NCBI RefSeq assembly: GCF_900104145.1 | Contig: NZ_FNLB01000006.1 | Coordinates: forward strand, 703,001 to 767,000 | Reading direction: 5' to 3' | Length of the DNA: 64,000 nucleotides | Source of the DNA: Pseudovibrio sp. Tun.PSC04-5.I4 | GTDB taxonomy: Bacteria > Pseudomonadota > Alphaproteobacteria > Rhizobiales > Stappiaceae | Shown here: positions 1 through 8,206 of the stretch, in pieces | Position numbering within the stretch: the stretch's first letter is position 1 | How the letters are laid out: each line of letters opens with the position of its first letter | Made by a program: the position numbers and the translations under genes | The notes under the pieces: model-generated | Database searches by the model: none | What the model was told of the DNA's origin: nothing | The model's input: the letters and a program-made list of their open reading frames with translations, nothing else

Positions 1-208
1 GCCCGGCACGTTGCACGACCTTAGGAACAGTTAGGCACCCGCTCACATAACCGATGGCCCAACCTGTACCAAGCAGACCCAGAGTAAACGAGGAGAAACC
101 CTCAAACGTACCACGAAGCGGCAAAAGCATGCCGGTTACACCGCCAGCGAAAAACAAGAAGGCGGAACCAAGAAGCAAAGAGGCGATAGGAAGCAAAAAC
201 TGACGCAT
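1..208 (-). CDS. MFS transporter, N-terminal part (cut by window start)
   Basis: Too short for ordinary ORF listing, but a clean frame starts with ATG at 208 on the minus strand and runs off the left edge. The visible 69 residues begin MRQFLLPIASLLLGSAFL and form a first membrane helix. A Gly-rich loop and a second helix follow, reading LLGTGWAIGYVSGCL and then a short basic stretch (VPKVVQRAG). This spacing of helix 1, helix 2 and a polar/basic A-loop is typical of the start of a major facilitator superfamily transporter, perhaps of the YcaD-like group. Substrate cannot be judged. The frame, helices and start are seen; the family is inferred from a fragment. Confidence 0.6.
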   Translation of the reverse strand, partial: MRQFLLPIASLLLGSAFLFFAGGVTGMLLPLRGTFEGFSSFTLGLLGTGWAIGYVSGCLTVPKVVQRAG

Positions 209-740
209 GGCGACTACTCAGGAAAAAGAAAAACGTGGCTGGAAATGGACTCACAGTCGCAGATAAAAGCACAGAGCCTCGTGAAACGCGATCATCATTC
301 AGCGCATCGCGTTGGTTGAGAACACCTTTCAGCCAAACAGGGGATTACATGCAACAGAGTGCGGGGGAGTAGACCGGAAGAGTTGTGTAAATGAAAATGC
401 GCAATGCATATATTTATTCATCCGAAATTTTTACCAAAAAGACATGTGATTTATTCGCAGAATGACTACCAAAAGCAATTCGAATTTAAATTAATGAAAT
501 TAATTCAATTAGTTACGATGTTAACGGCTCATCACCTGAAAAATTGTAATTGAAGTGGCAAAAAAGCGGCGAAAATGTCACAGAACTGTGCAGCTTGCTC
601 ATTAATCCACCAAAACAGTCAAAAAGAAAGTGGAGACTTGCCATTGCCTCTGCTAATTGTACCCCCAGAAAATGCTAGTTATTGTTGAATTACGGTTTTC
701 TCCCGGTTTTTAGAATTAATATTAGGCCTGCTCGGTGGTT
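209..740. other. intergenic region, no gene seen
   Basis: About 530 bases between the divergent MFS fragment and the glycosyltransferase operon. The part from about 400 to 560 is clearly AT-rich, which suits divergent promoters, but I could not fix a convincing -35/-10 pair. I see no RNA gene or repeat here. Confidence 0.5.
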
Positions 741-2306
741 ATGGACGCACAACATGTAAATCCAGAATATTCTTCTCATAAGAATATATTTGGTAAAATA
801 AATATAGCCTCAATTTGGTTTGTTTTTGCAGTACTTGGTTTTCATGCAGTTGTTTATACAATTGCGTCGTCATTAGTTGCTTATAATTTACCATTAGATG
901 CTGTGGAATCTCTCTATTGGGGGAAAGAGTGGCAGCTAGGTTACTTCAAGCATCCTCCAATGTCTGCTTGGATGATTGATGCTGTTGTACAGATTTTCGG
1001 GCGTTCAGACTGGCTTATCTTTGGTGCAGCTGAAGTTTGCACCATACTCGCAATCCTGCCTGTTGTTCTCATCGTCCGTGAACGCTTTGGCGCAAAAGTC
1101 GGTGGCTATACAGCTCTCGCTGCTTTCCTTAGCCATTTTACGACTCTGTCCGCTGTCGAATATAACGTAAATATGGGTTTCCTGCCGTTCTGGGGTTGGA
1201 TGATCTATACATTTTTGAAGGCCGAGGAAAAGGATACCCTGTTGTGGTGGACATTATTTGGTCTGATCAGCGCAGGTGGTATGCTTGGAAAATACACTGC
1301 TGCGATTTTCCTTATGAGTGCAACCCTATGGGTATTGCTTAAGCGGAGGGATCTGCTTGTAAGGCCGGGTCCTTACATTGCCGCGTTCGTGTTTTTGATC
1401 GCGCTCTCTCCCCATCTCGTCTGGTTGGTCAAATCGGATTTCGTCCTGATTGAGTACGCCCTGAACCGTACGGGCAGCGGAGACGTTGCGTGGTACCAGC
1501 ATATCACCATGCCACTTAGGTATGTTGGTGAGTTTATCTATTCCGTTGCGCCAATGCTTGTCGCTCTTGCCATAGCAGCAGGATGGAGCCGCATAAAGTC
1601 GCTAGGTTCTGAAGATGCCATTGCCGCCGCACGTCTTGTCTGGTCGGATCCTTTCCTGTTTGCTGCCGTTGGACCAGTACTGGTAATTTCTGCGCTCTCC
1701 TTAGGTCTTGGCGCAAATATTAAAACAGTCTGGTCCATGCCGCTGGGCGTTGTTTTTGCCGGGTGTATAGGTGTCGCCGCAGCACATTTGGAAGCAAGTA
1801 AGAGTACGGTCAAACAACGTTTTCTAATTTCGTGGGGCGTGATTTATGGAACCCTGCTCATTGTCTTTGTTGCGATCATGGTCATCGCTCCGTTTGTGAA
1901 GAAGTACCCGAAACGGATGTTGCATGATGGGCCAGCTCTGGCTCGTATAGTCGAGGACCTTTGGGCAAAGCACGAAACCAAACCATTTGAATATCTTGTA
2001 GGAGATCATTGGCCAGGTGGGTCAGTCGCTTGGTACACACCTTCACGGCCTTCGTTCTTTGAACGCGCAAACCTCTCCTACTCTCCTTGGATTGATGTGG
2101 AAGACATGCAGTCAAAAGGCGCTGTGTATGTGGACTACAAAAACCCCACTGATGCCATCTCTGGAATGTGCGTCGTTGATGCCCAGAAAATACTCTGGCC
2201 AGCTCCCGGTGGCCGAATTTACAAAAAACACCCTGAAGTTTGGATCGCAGTTTTGAAGCCGTCAGTTGGACCTAATGCTGTTGAATGTGCAGGAATAAAG
2301 AAATGA
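741..2306 (+). CDS. GT39-family (PMT_2/ArnT-like) membrane glycosyltransferase
   Basis: Polytopic membrane protein of 521 residues in the dolichyl-phosphate-mannose mannosyltransferase/ArnT superfamily. Such enzymes move a sugar from a polyprenyl-phosphate donor to a lipid or protein on the outer face of the inner membrane. After an N-terminal cytoplasmic stretch and TM1 comes the family's catalytic acidic motif in the first periplasmic loop (D53 and E56, context LPLDAVESLYWGKEWQLGY), then the usual HPP turn. About ten further helices follow, with a C-terminal periplasmic domain. An in-frame GTG lies six bases upstream at 735, but the ATG at 741 fits the GG-rich stretch before it better. Its stop overlaps the next gene's start by ATGA, so the two are translationally coupled. 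Donor and acceptor are unknown. Confidence 0.85.
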   Translation: MDAQHVNPEYSSHKNIFGKINIASIWFVFAVLGFHAVVYTIASSLVAYNLPLDAVESLYWGKEWQLGYFKHPPMSAWMIDAVVQIFGRSDWLIFGAAEVCTILAILPVVLIVRERFGAKVGGYTALAAFLSHFTTLSAVEYNVNMGFLPFWGWMIYTFLKAEEKDTLLWWTLFGLISAGGMLGKYTAAIFLMSATLWVLLKRRDLLVRPGPYIAAFVFLIALSPHLVWLVKSDFVLIEYALNRTGSGDVAWYQHITMPLRYVGEFIYSVAPMLVALAIAAGWSRIKSLGSEDAIAAARLVWSDPFLFAAVGPVLVISALSLGLGANIKTVWSMPLGVVFAGCIGVAAAHLEASKSTVKQRFLISWGVIYGTLLIVFVAIMVIAPFVKKYPKRMLHDGPALARIVEDLWAKHETKPFEYLVGDHWPGGSVAWYTPSRPSFFERANLSYSPWIDVEDMQSKGAVYVDYKNPTDAISGMCVVDAQKILWPAPGGRIYKKHPEVWIAVLKPSVGPNAVECAGIKK

Positions 2307-3286
2307 GTGAGAACACGTTAACGCTCGCGGTTCCTGTTTTTAACGAGTCTGAATCCTTGGAAGTTTTTCACCAGCGTCTTGGGGCCGCTGCAGAGAAACT
2401 CATCCGCGATTTTGGACTTAAAGTTGAAATCCTCTATGTGGATGACGGCAGCAGTGATGGCAGCGTAGACATTATAAACCGTCTGCCAAGCGGGTCTTTC
2501 AGCGTAAAGACGATCTGTTTCAGCCGGAATTTTGGCAAGGAAGCTACACTTGTTGCTGCAATCGAAGGCTGCAAAAAAGGTGCGATCGTCTTCCTTGATA
2601 GCGATGGCCAGCACCCACCAGAGATGCTTCCTGAGTTCGTGCGTCGTTGGAAGGTAGACGGCAATGATGTCGTTTACGCCGTTCACAACAAGCGTCAAGA
2701 CCATCCCATCAAACAAAAGATGGTTGGCATTTTCTATCGTCTGATCAACGCGGGCAGCCGCTTTGAAATCCCTGCCAATGCTGCGGATTACAAATTGTTG
2801 TCGCCGCGCGCATTGGAAGCTCTGAAATCCTGTCAGGAGCGTGTTCGCTTTTTCAAGGGTCTCTCTACATGGATCGGCTTTAAGCAAAGTGCGATCGAAT
2901 ATGAGCCGGAAGCTCGTATTTCCGGTACGACCAAATGGAACTTTCTCAAGCTCCTGAGCTTGTCGTCAGAAGGCATAATTTCCTTCTCAACCGTCCCGCT
3001 CAGAGCCACCATGTTCGTAGGGGTTGCAATCGCAATTCCAGCCTCTCTCTATGGGGTCTGGATTGTGCTTTCAGCACTTTTACTCGGCAATGATGTGCCA
3101 GGTTACTCTTCTCTGTTCACCGCAACAGTCTTCCTTGGAGGATTGCAGTTGATCCTTCTCGGCGTGGTGGGGGAGTATGTCGGCCACATGTTGCGAGAGC
3201 TCAAAGATCGCCCAATTTACATCGTTGCAGATGAAAGCAGCCAACCAGCCAAGACCCCAGAGGTTGCTGATGCGCTTGGTAGCTGA
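2303..3286 (+). CDS. GT2-family polyprenyl-phosphate glycosyltransferase (GtrB/ArnC/DPM1-like)
   Basis: A 327-residue enzyme that probably loads a sugar from a nucleotide donor onto undecaprenyl phosphate. The GT-A domain shows the N-terminal PVFNE motif (about residues 11-15), DDGSSDGS (about 47-54) and the metal-binding DSD in FLDSDGQHPPE (about 96-100). Two C-terminal membrane helices (about 233-255 and 263-290) are typical of GtrB/DPM1 proteins. The start at 2303 was chosen over an upstream in-frame ATG at 2285 because AGGA precedes it at good spacing and it makes a 4-base ATGA overlap with the GT39 gene. It plausibly makes the lipid-linked donor used by that transferase. The exact sugar is not evident. 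Confidence 0.88.
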   Translation: MSENTLTLAVPVFNESESLEVFHQRLGAAAEKLIRDFGLKVEILYVDDGSSDGSVDIINRLPSGSFSVKTICFSRNFGKEATLVAAIEGCKKGAIVFLDSDGQHPPEMLPEFVRRWKVDGNDVVYAVHNKRQDHPIKQKMVGIFYRLINAGSRFEIPANAADYKLLSPRALEALKSCQERVRFFKGLSTWIGFKQSAIEYEPEARISGTTKWNFLKLLSLSSEGIISFSTVPLRATMFVGVAIAIPASLYGVWIVLSALLLGNDVPGYSSLFTATVFLGGLQLILLGVVGEYVGHMLRELKDRPIYIVADESSQPAKTPEVADALGS

Positions 3287-4049
3287 CGATTACGCCTACA
3301 CCTCCGAAATCAGCAAGAGCATTTTGTATCTGCTGGAAAATGAGAGGATACAGGGCACCTCCTGTATGGTTGTCACACAGGCTTGGAAGAAAGATGTTGG
3401 AGCGCTCAAGGCCTTAAAGGAGCGCAAGCCGGAACTCCAGATCGGGCTGCATATTACCATGACGGGTGATTGGCTTAAACCATGCGGAAACGCTCTGGAT
3501 TGGCCCGTCTTCCCAACGATGTTGCAGTTGCTGCTGAAGTCCCATCTGGGGATGTTAAGCACATCGAAGATTGAGGAAGAAATATCCTCTCAGATCCGAT
3601 TGTTTGTTGCAGATTTTGGGCAACTCCCGGATTTTGTTGACGGTCACGAACACGTCCATCTGTTCCCGCAAATCCGCAAGGCGTGTGTATCGGCACTGCA
3701 TGCAGCTTGTTTTACGGGATGGGTGCGCCAGTGTGGTGGTCCGTTAAAGGGCGTTTTGAAGCGGCCTTTCCGTGTTAAGTCCTTGTTCCTGAATTACCTC
3801 AGTTGGTCTTTCAAGAGAGCAGCAGATCGCAATGGAATAAGCTACAATCAGGACTTTGCAGGCATCTACGACTTCTCGCTAGAAAGTGACTTCACAAACC
3901 TGCTGCAAACTTGGCGGGAAACCGCAACAGATGACAGCGTGTGCATGTGTCACCCAGGCGTTGCACAGTCCTCCTCCAACACACCAGATCCAATAGCAGA
4001 CTCCAGAGAACGCGAATTGCGTGTTCTTTCCGGTGCAGCGCGTCACTAA
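3270..4049 (+). CDS. ChbG/HpnK (YdjC-like) carbohydrate deacetylase
   Basis: A 259-residue protein of the YdjC/ChbG/HpnK family, metal-dependent deacetylases of N-acetylated sugars that include an enzyme of hopanoid side-chain synthesis. Visible active-site features are ADD near the N-terminus (D6, D7), GLHITMTGDW (about 60), the metal-binding HEHVH (about 126-130) and a C-terminal CHPG motif (about 227). The ATG at 3270 lies inside the end of the GT2 gene (17-base overlap), preceded by an AGG-containing stretch, so all three genes look like one translationally coupled operon. The context suggests it deacetylates an N-acetylhexosamine handled by the two glycosyltransferases. The substrate is inferred, not shown. 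Confidence 0.82.
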   Translation: MRLVADDYAYTSEISKSILYLLENERIQGTSCMVVTQAWKKDVGALKALKERKPELQIGLHITMTGDWLKPCGNALDWPVFPTMLQLLLKSHLGMLSTSKIEEEISSQIRLFVADFGQLPDFVDGHEHVHLFPQIRKACVSALHAACFTGWVRQCGGPLKGVLKRPFRVKSLFLNYLSWSFKRAADRNGISYNQDFAGIYDFSLESDFTNLLQTWRETATDDSVCMCHPGVAQSSSNTPDPIADSRERELRVLSGAARH

Positions 4050-4189
4050 CTTGCTGGTGGGCAGGCAAGTCAATCAGTTGGCGAGGTAAGTGGCCCTAAT
4101 TATGCAGTGCAAGTGGCTTGCCCAAATCACTGTTTGCCTGATACGCCTTGAACAGGCGACAGCACAGACCCCGCAACAAACAGAGTTTC

Positions 4190-4639
4190 ATGAAAAAAGT
4201 TCAACGCTCCCTCTGGTTCTATCTTAGCACCTTCATTGTTGCGTATGCCCTGATGCAAACCGCTACCAATATTCTGGTGTTTCACTACGGAATTAAATCG
4301 GCTTTGAGCGTATTGGCGGAGCTAGGTGTACCTGTTTTAATTGTTGCCGGTCTTTACGTGCATAAAGAGAAAAAAGCCCCTGCTGGATCGCAGTATTGGG
4401 CGCTTTTTGTTGGGTCTCTCACATGCAGTATCCCAATTAGCATGGTGGCGAAAAATATAGTGCTAACGGGAAGCGTAGCTGGAGATCTGGCAGGACCTTT
4501 TCAAGCCATGCAATACAATGCAATGGGTCTCCTCTTCATCATTGATCTCGTCATTCGTGCGCTTGCTTTCGGGCTTGGTTATGGCTTTTGTGCAAGATTT
4601 ATTTTTGACGCTATGCAGAAGACTCGAGACACCACTTAA
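4190..4639 (+). CDS. small membrane protein, probably ABZJ_00895 family
   Basis: A 149-residue protein with about four hydrophobic helices: two in the first half (WFYLSTFIVAYALM, then LAELGVPVLIVAGLYV) and two in the second. A short basic loop (HKEKKAP) follows the second helix. The layout resembles the uncharacterised ABZJ_00895 family rather than GtrA flippases, although a GtrA-like partner would fit the upstream glycosyltransferases. The ATG at 4190 begins the first good N-terminus (MKKVQRSLW); the longer frame back to a TTG at 4148 has low-complexity charged residues and is less likely. A gap of about 140 bases separates it from the deacetylase gene. Function unknown. Confidence 0.55.
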   Translation: MKKVQRSLWFYLSTFIVAYALMQTATNILVFHYGIKSALSVLAELGVPVLIVAGLYVHKEKKAPAGSQYWALFVGSLTCSIPISMVAKNIVLTGSVAGDLAGPFQAMQYNAMGLLFIIDLVIRALAFGLGYGFCARFIFDAMQKTRDTT

Positions 4640-4754
4640 CCCCCGCAAAAATCCCGAATTACCCTCGCGATCATAAGGCCTCAGAGGTGATTCTGTGGTC
4701 TGTTCCAGCGTGCCCACATTCTGTGTTCTACAGAGAACGCTCCTGATTTTTGCT

Positions 4755-4772
4755 TGCTAACACGACTTAGCA
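4755..4772. promoter_or_regulatory. candidate LacI-family operator
   Basis: Perfect 18-base inverted repeat TGCTAACACGACTTAGCA (arms TGCTAA and TTAGCA, central CG) lying 53 bases before the FGGY kinase start. Even-length palindromes with a central CG are the classic LacI/Cra operator form. A Cra-like regulator is encoded at the end of the same cluster. Confidence 0.5.
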
Positions 4773-4824
4773 GGTGTTTAATGAGGACAGATCATAGATC
4801 CATAAGCCAATTCGGGGGCTGAAA

Positions 4825-6417
4825 ATGGGCCAGAAGTGCTACGCCGGTATTGATGTGGGCTCTGCCAGCGCACGTGTGGGTATCTTTAATGAAAATGGAG
4901 AGCGGCTGGCGTTTGCCGTCAAGCCAATCAAACAGTTTCATAGCCGCGCGAACTTTGTAGAGCAGTCCTCGAAGGATATCTGGGCGCGCATTTGTGAAGC
5001 GATGCAGGAAGCTGTCAGTCTTGCGGGCGTATCTGCGCAGGATATCCGCTCCATTGGCGTTGATGCCACGTGCTCACTGGTAGCCGTTGGCGAGAATGAA
5101 ACATCCATCTCCACAGCAGAAAACGGCGATACTGAGCAAGATATCATCATGTGGATGGATCATCGCGCGGACAGTGAAACCGCCGCGATCAATGCCACAG
5201 GAGATGATGCTCTCAAGTATGTTGGCGGTGAAGTCTCCATCGAGATGGAGCTTCCCAAAATCCTCTGGCTCAAAACCCATTATCCAGATCGCTATGCCAA
5301 GGTGACCCGTTTCTTTGATCTGGCTGATTATTTGGTCTGGCGGGCAACAGGTGAAGATGCAGCCAGCACCTGTACACTCACTTGCAAATGGAACTATCTG
5401 GCCCATGAAGGCCGCTTCCCGGAAGATATGTTAGCGCAGGTCGGACTGGAAGATCTGCCGCAAAAGGTCCCGGCAAAGGTGCTTGAACTGGGAGACGCCG
5501 CAGGCACGCTCACCGCAAAAGCTGCTGCCGATCTGGGCCTTCCAGAAGGTATACCCGTCGCCAGCGGCATCATTGACGCACATGCAGGCGGTCTGGCACT
5601 CATCGGCGCAGAACCGGATGGCGGCCTCGCCATCATAAGCGGCACCTCCAATTGCCATATGATTGTGAACAAGCAGCCAGTCATGGTGCCGGGTGTCTGG
5701 GGACCTTATTGGGGCGCGATGTTGCCGGGCTATTGGCTGGGTGAGGGCGGACAAAGCGCTGCTGGCTCCTTGGTGGATTGGACCCTTCAGCAATGCGAGG
5801 CTTACGATGAGCTGAAGAGCACCGCTGTAGAACAAGGCCTCCACGAGATCGCACTCCTCAACAACTGGGTGCTGGATCTGGAAAGCCGCGAACCTAATCC
5901 GACCGCTGGCTTGCATGTCCTGTCAGATCATCACGGCAACCGCTCACCTTGTGCCAACCCGCATGCCCGCGGTGTTGTCTCTGGTCTGACGCTAGAAACA
6001 GGCCGGGATGGTATGGCACGTCTCTATCTGGCGACCTTGCAGGCCATTGCTTATGGCACCCGTCATATCATTGAGGAAATGACGAAGGCAGGGCACAGCA
6101 TAACCAAAATCTTCATGTGCGGCGGGGCAACAAAAAACCCGATCTGGTTGCGAGAGTACGCCAACATCACAGGGAGAGATATCCAGCTGGCGGAAGAGGA
6201 AGATGCTGTCACTTTGGGTGCAGCAATACTGGGCGCTGTGGCTTGTGGTGACTTTGCAGATATTCCCCAAGCAAGCGCAAAACTGGTGCGTGTTGGAGGC
6301 ATGGTGAAAACGGTTAAAAATACTCAACCATTCCACGCGGCTAAATATCAGGTCTACCTCAACCTCATTGATAATCAGGCGCATCACAAAGCGCTCATGG
6401 AACAAGCAATCTCATAA
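4825..6417 (+). CDS. FGGY-family pentulose kinase
   Basis: A 530-residue carbohydrate kinase of the FGGY family, most like the ribulokinase-type pentulose kinases (TIGR01315 group). It should phosphorylate a ketopentose or related sugar with ATP in the cytoplasm. The N-terminal phosphate-binding motif GIDVGSASARVGIF (about 8-21) and the second-domain motifs IISGTSNCH (about 271) and MCGGATKNPIW (about 430) are present, and length is normal. It starts 53 bases after a LacI-type palindrome and is followed after 25 bases by an isomerase-fold gene, so the two are probably one transcript. No transporter gene is adjacent, so the sugar cannot be named from context. Confidence 0.87.
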   Translation: MGQKCYAGIDVGSASARVGIFNENGERLAFAVKPIKQFHSRANFVEQSSKDIWARICEAMQEAVSLAGVSAQDIRSIGVDATCSLVAVGENETSISTAENGDTEQDIIMWMDHRADSETAAINATGDDALKYVGGEVSIEMELPKILWLKTHYPDRYAKVTRFFDLADYLVWRATGEDAASTCTLTCKWNYLAHEGRFPEDMLAQVGLEDLPQKVPAKVLELGDAAGTLTAKAAADLGLPEGIPVASGIIDAHAGGLALIGAEPDGGLAIISGTSNCHMIVNKQPVMVPGVWGPYWGAMLPGYWLGEGGQSAAGSLVDWTLQQCEAYDELKSTAVEQGLHEIALLNNWVLDLESREPNPTAGLHVLSDHHGNRSPCANPHARGVVSGLTLETGRDGMARLYLATLQAIAYGTRHIIEEMTKAGHSITKIFMCGGATKNPIWLREYANITGRDIQLAEEEDAVTLGAAILGAVACGDFADIPQASAKLVRVGGMVKTVKNTQPFHAAKYQVYLNLIDNQAHHKALMEQAIS

Positions 6418-6442
6418 GAACAAGTGTTCGGGAGGACATATC

Positions 6443-8083
6443 GTGCTGAACCTACCTATCAGTCCTGCACCGATCACAGCAGGTCCCAAAGAAATCTTGA
6501 TGGTCACTAACGCGGACCTGCGCGAATCTGCCAATGTTCCGTGCTGGCCGGTGTGTGCCGATTACGCAAACCGGCTGGAAAAGGAGCTGGATGCGCAGGG
6601 CTATAAGCTCAAACGTGCTCATGATTTTGATGAAACGAAAGGCCATGGCTTTATCTCCTCGCAAAAAGAAGGCTCCGCCCTGTTTGCGAGGATTGATCCT
6701 GAAGCCCCGCTGATCGTCCTGCTCACCGCATGGCAATACTCGCACCACATCGCGCCCTCTCTTGCCAAACACAAAGGGCCTGTCCTTCTGCTGGCCAACT
6801 TTGATGGTACATGGCCGGGCTTGGTGGGTATGCTCTGCATGGCTGGGTCTCTCACCAGTTTAGGGGTGGACTACTCTCGGCTATGGTCGCAGAGCTTTGA
6901 AGATGACCTGTTCAAACAAGGCCTTGCCACATGGTTGAAGGATGGCAAGCTCACCCACGACACCACCTACCTGCAGTCGGTCACCAAGGACCATCAGGTT
7001 CTGGAAACAGAAGCCGGTAAAGCAGGTCAGCAGGTTGGGGAGTACATCCTCAAACACAAAGCAATCCTTGGTCTGTTTGATAGTTTCTGCATGGGCATGA
7101 TGAATGGCTTCTTCCCGGTCAAAGCCCTCACAGATATTGGCATGCCTTTAGAAAGCCTCTCCCAATCCGCATTGCTGGTGGAAATGGAAAAAGTGCCTCA
7201 GTCCATGCGCGAAGAGTGCCTCAAGTTCTATGAGGACCGCGGCATGACCTTCAAGTTCGGCAAGGATGATGCAACCGAGTTGACGCGTGAGCAGGTGCTG
7301 GAACAGTGCGCCATGATGATCGCCATGGCCCGCTTCACCACCCGCTTTGGCCTCTCCGCAGTTGGCGTTCAGTATCAGCAGGGCCTCAAGGACAGCTGTG
7401 CCGCCTCTGACTTTGCAGAGGGCGCAATTGGGTCAACCGAACGCTTCCCGATCCCCGATGAAGACGGCTCCATCATCTGGGAAGGCAAACCGATCCCTTG
7501 TGTCAATGAGGTGGATATGGGCACCGCCATTCCGCAGACAATGCTGTGGCGTCTTCTGGATGCGATGGGCTTGCCTGCTGAAACCACACTGCACGATGTG
7601 CGCTGGGGCAGTGAGTTTGAAGGCACGTTCTACTGGGACTTTGAGATCTCCGGTTCAGTTCCGTTTGAACACCTCAAAGGCGGTATTGCCGGTGCAACTG
7701 GCTACCGCCAGCCAGCCATGTACTTCCCCAAAGGTGGTTCCAGCATTGCAGGACAGTGTAAAGCTGGCGCGTTCGTCTGGGCCCGCGCACATTATGAGGG
7801 CACGGATGTCATCATGCATATCGGGACTGGGCATGCGGTTGAATTGCCGGAAGATGAGTTCGAGCGCCGCAGAAAGGCAACCACTTATGAGTGGCCGCTG
7901 ATGAACTGCACGCTGGACGGTATCAACCGGGATGAGCTTATGGCTGGTCATCAATCCAACCACATTACAGTTGCGTATGTGCCGGACAATAAACTGCAGG
8001 ATGTTTTGCGGGCGTTTGTTGCGCAGGCACTCACGCAGGGTATTTCTGTGCAAATTGCAGGTGAAGCAAAGAACTTGCTGTAA
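6443..8083 (+). CDS. L-fucose/L-arabinose isomerase-fold protein
   Basis: A 546-residue cytoplasmic protein with the fold of L-fucose isomerase, enzymes that interconvert aldoses and ketoses using Mn2+. The length and the acidic cluster near EGTFYWDFEISGSVP (about residue 390) fit the family's metal site, and a late His-containing segment (HIGTGHAVELP) is also present. A GGAGGA ribosome-binding site at 6431-6436 selects a GTG start at 6443; the ATG-initiated extension upstream overlaps the kinase and reads as low-quality sequence. Paired with the pentulose kinase, it would supply a ketose for phosphorylation. True substrate unknown; it may not be a fucose isomerase in the strict sense. Confidence 0.75.
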   Translation: MLNLPISPAPITAGPKEILMVTNADLRESANVPCWPVCADYANRLEKELDAQGYKLKRAHDFDETKGHGFISSQKEGSALFARIDPEAPLIVLLTAWQYSHHIAPSLAKHKGPVLLLANFDGTWPGLVGMLCMAGSLTSLGVDYSRLWSQSFEDDLFKQGLATWLKDGKLTHDTTYLQSVTKDHQVLETEAGKAGQQVGEYILKHKAILGLFDSFCMGMMNGFFPVKALTDIGMPLESLSQSALLVEMEKVPQSMREECLKFYEDRGMTFKFGKDDATELTREQVLEQCAMMIAMARFTTRFGLSAVGVQYQQGLKDSCAASDFAEGAIGSTERFPIPDEDGSIIWEGKPIPCVNEVDMGTAIPQTMLWRLLDAMGLPAETTLHDVRWGSEFEGTFYWDFEISGSVPFEHLKGGIAGATGYRQPAMYFPKGGSSIAGQCKAGAFVWARAHYEGTDVIMHIGTGHAVELPEDEFERRRKATTYEWPLMNCTLDGINRDELMAGHQSNHITVAYVPDNKLQDVLRAFVAQALTQGISVQIAGEAKNLL

Positions 8084-8088
8084 CGGCA

Positions 8089-8131
8089 TGTGGGATGCAG
8101 GATATCCACCATGGAAGCCCTGCATCCCACA
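8089..8131. repeat. 13-base perfect inverted repeat after the isomerase gene
   Basis: TGTGGGATGCAGG (8089-8101) pairs exactly with CCTGCATCCCACA (8119-8131) around a 17-base loop. It begins just six bases after the isomerase stop. There is no T-run after it on either strand, so it may act as an mRNA 3'-end stabiliser or partial terminator before the regulator gene rather than a standard terminator. Confidence 0.6.
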
Positions 8132-8206
8132 CATTCCACTTGGCAATCTCGGAGTTGCTGACTACCAATCGTGAAATTGTCTGTGTTCAGAGCGGAAAAC
8201 GGAGCT

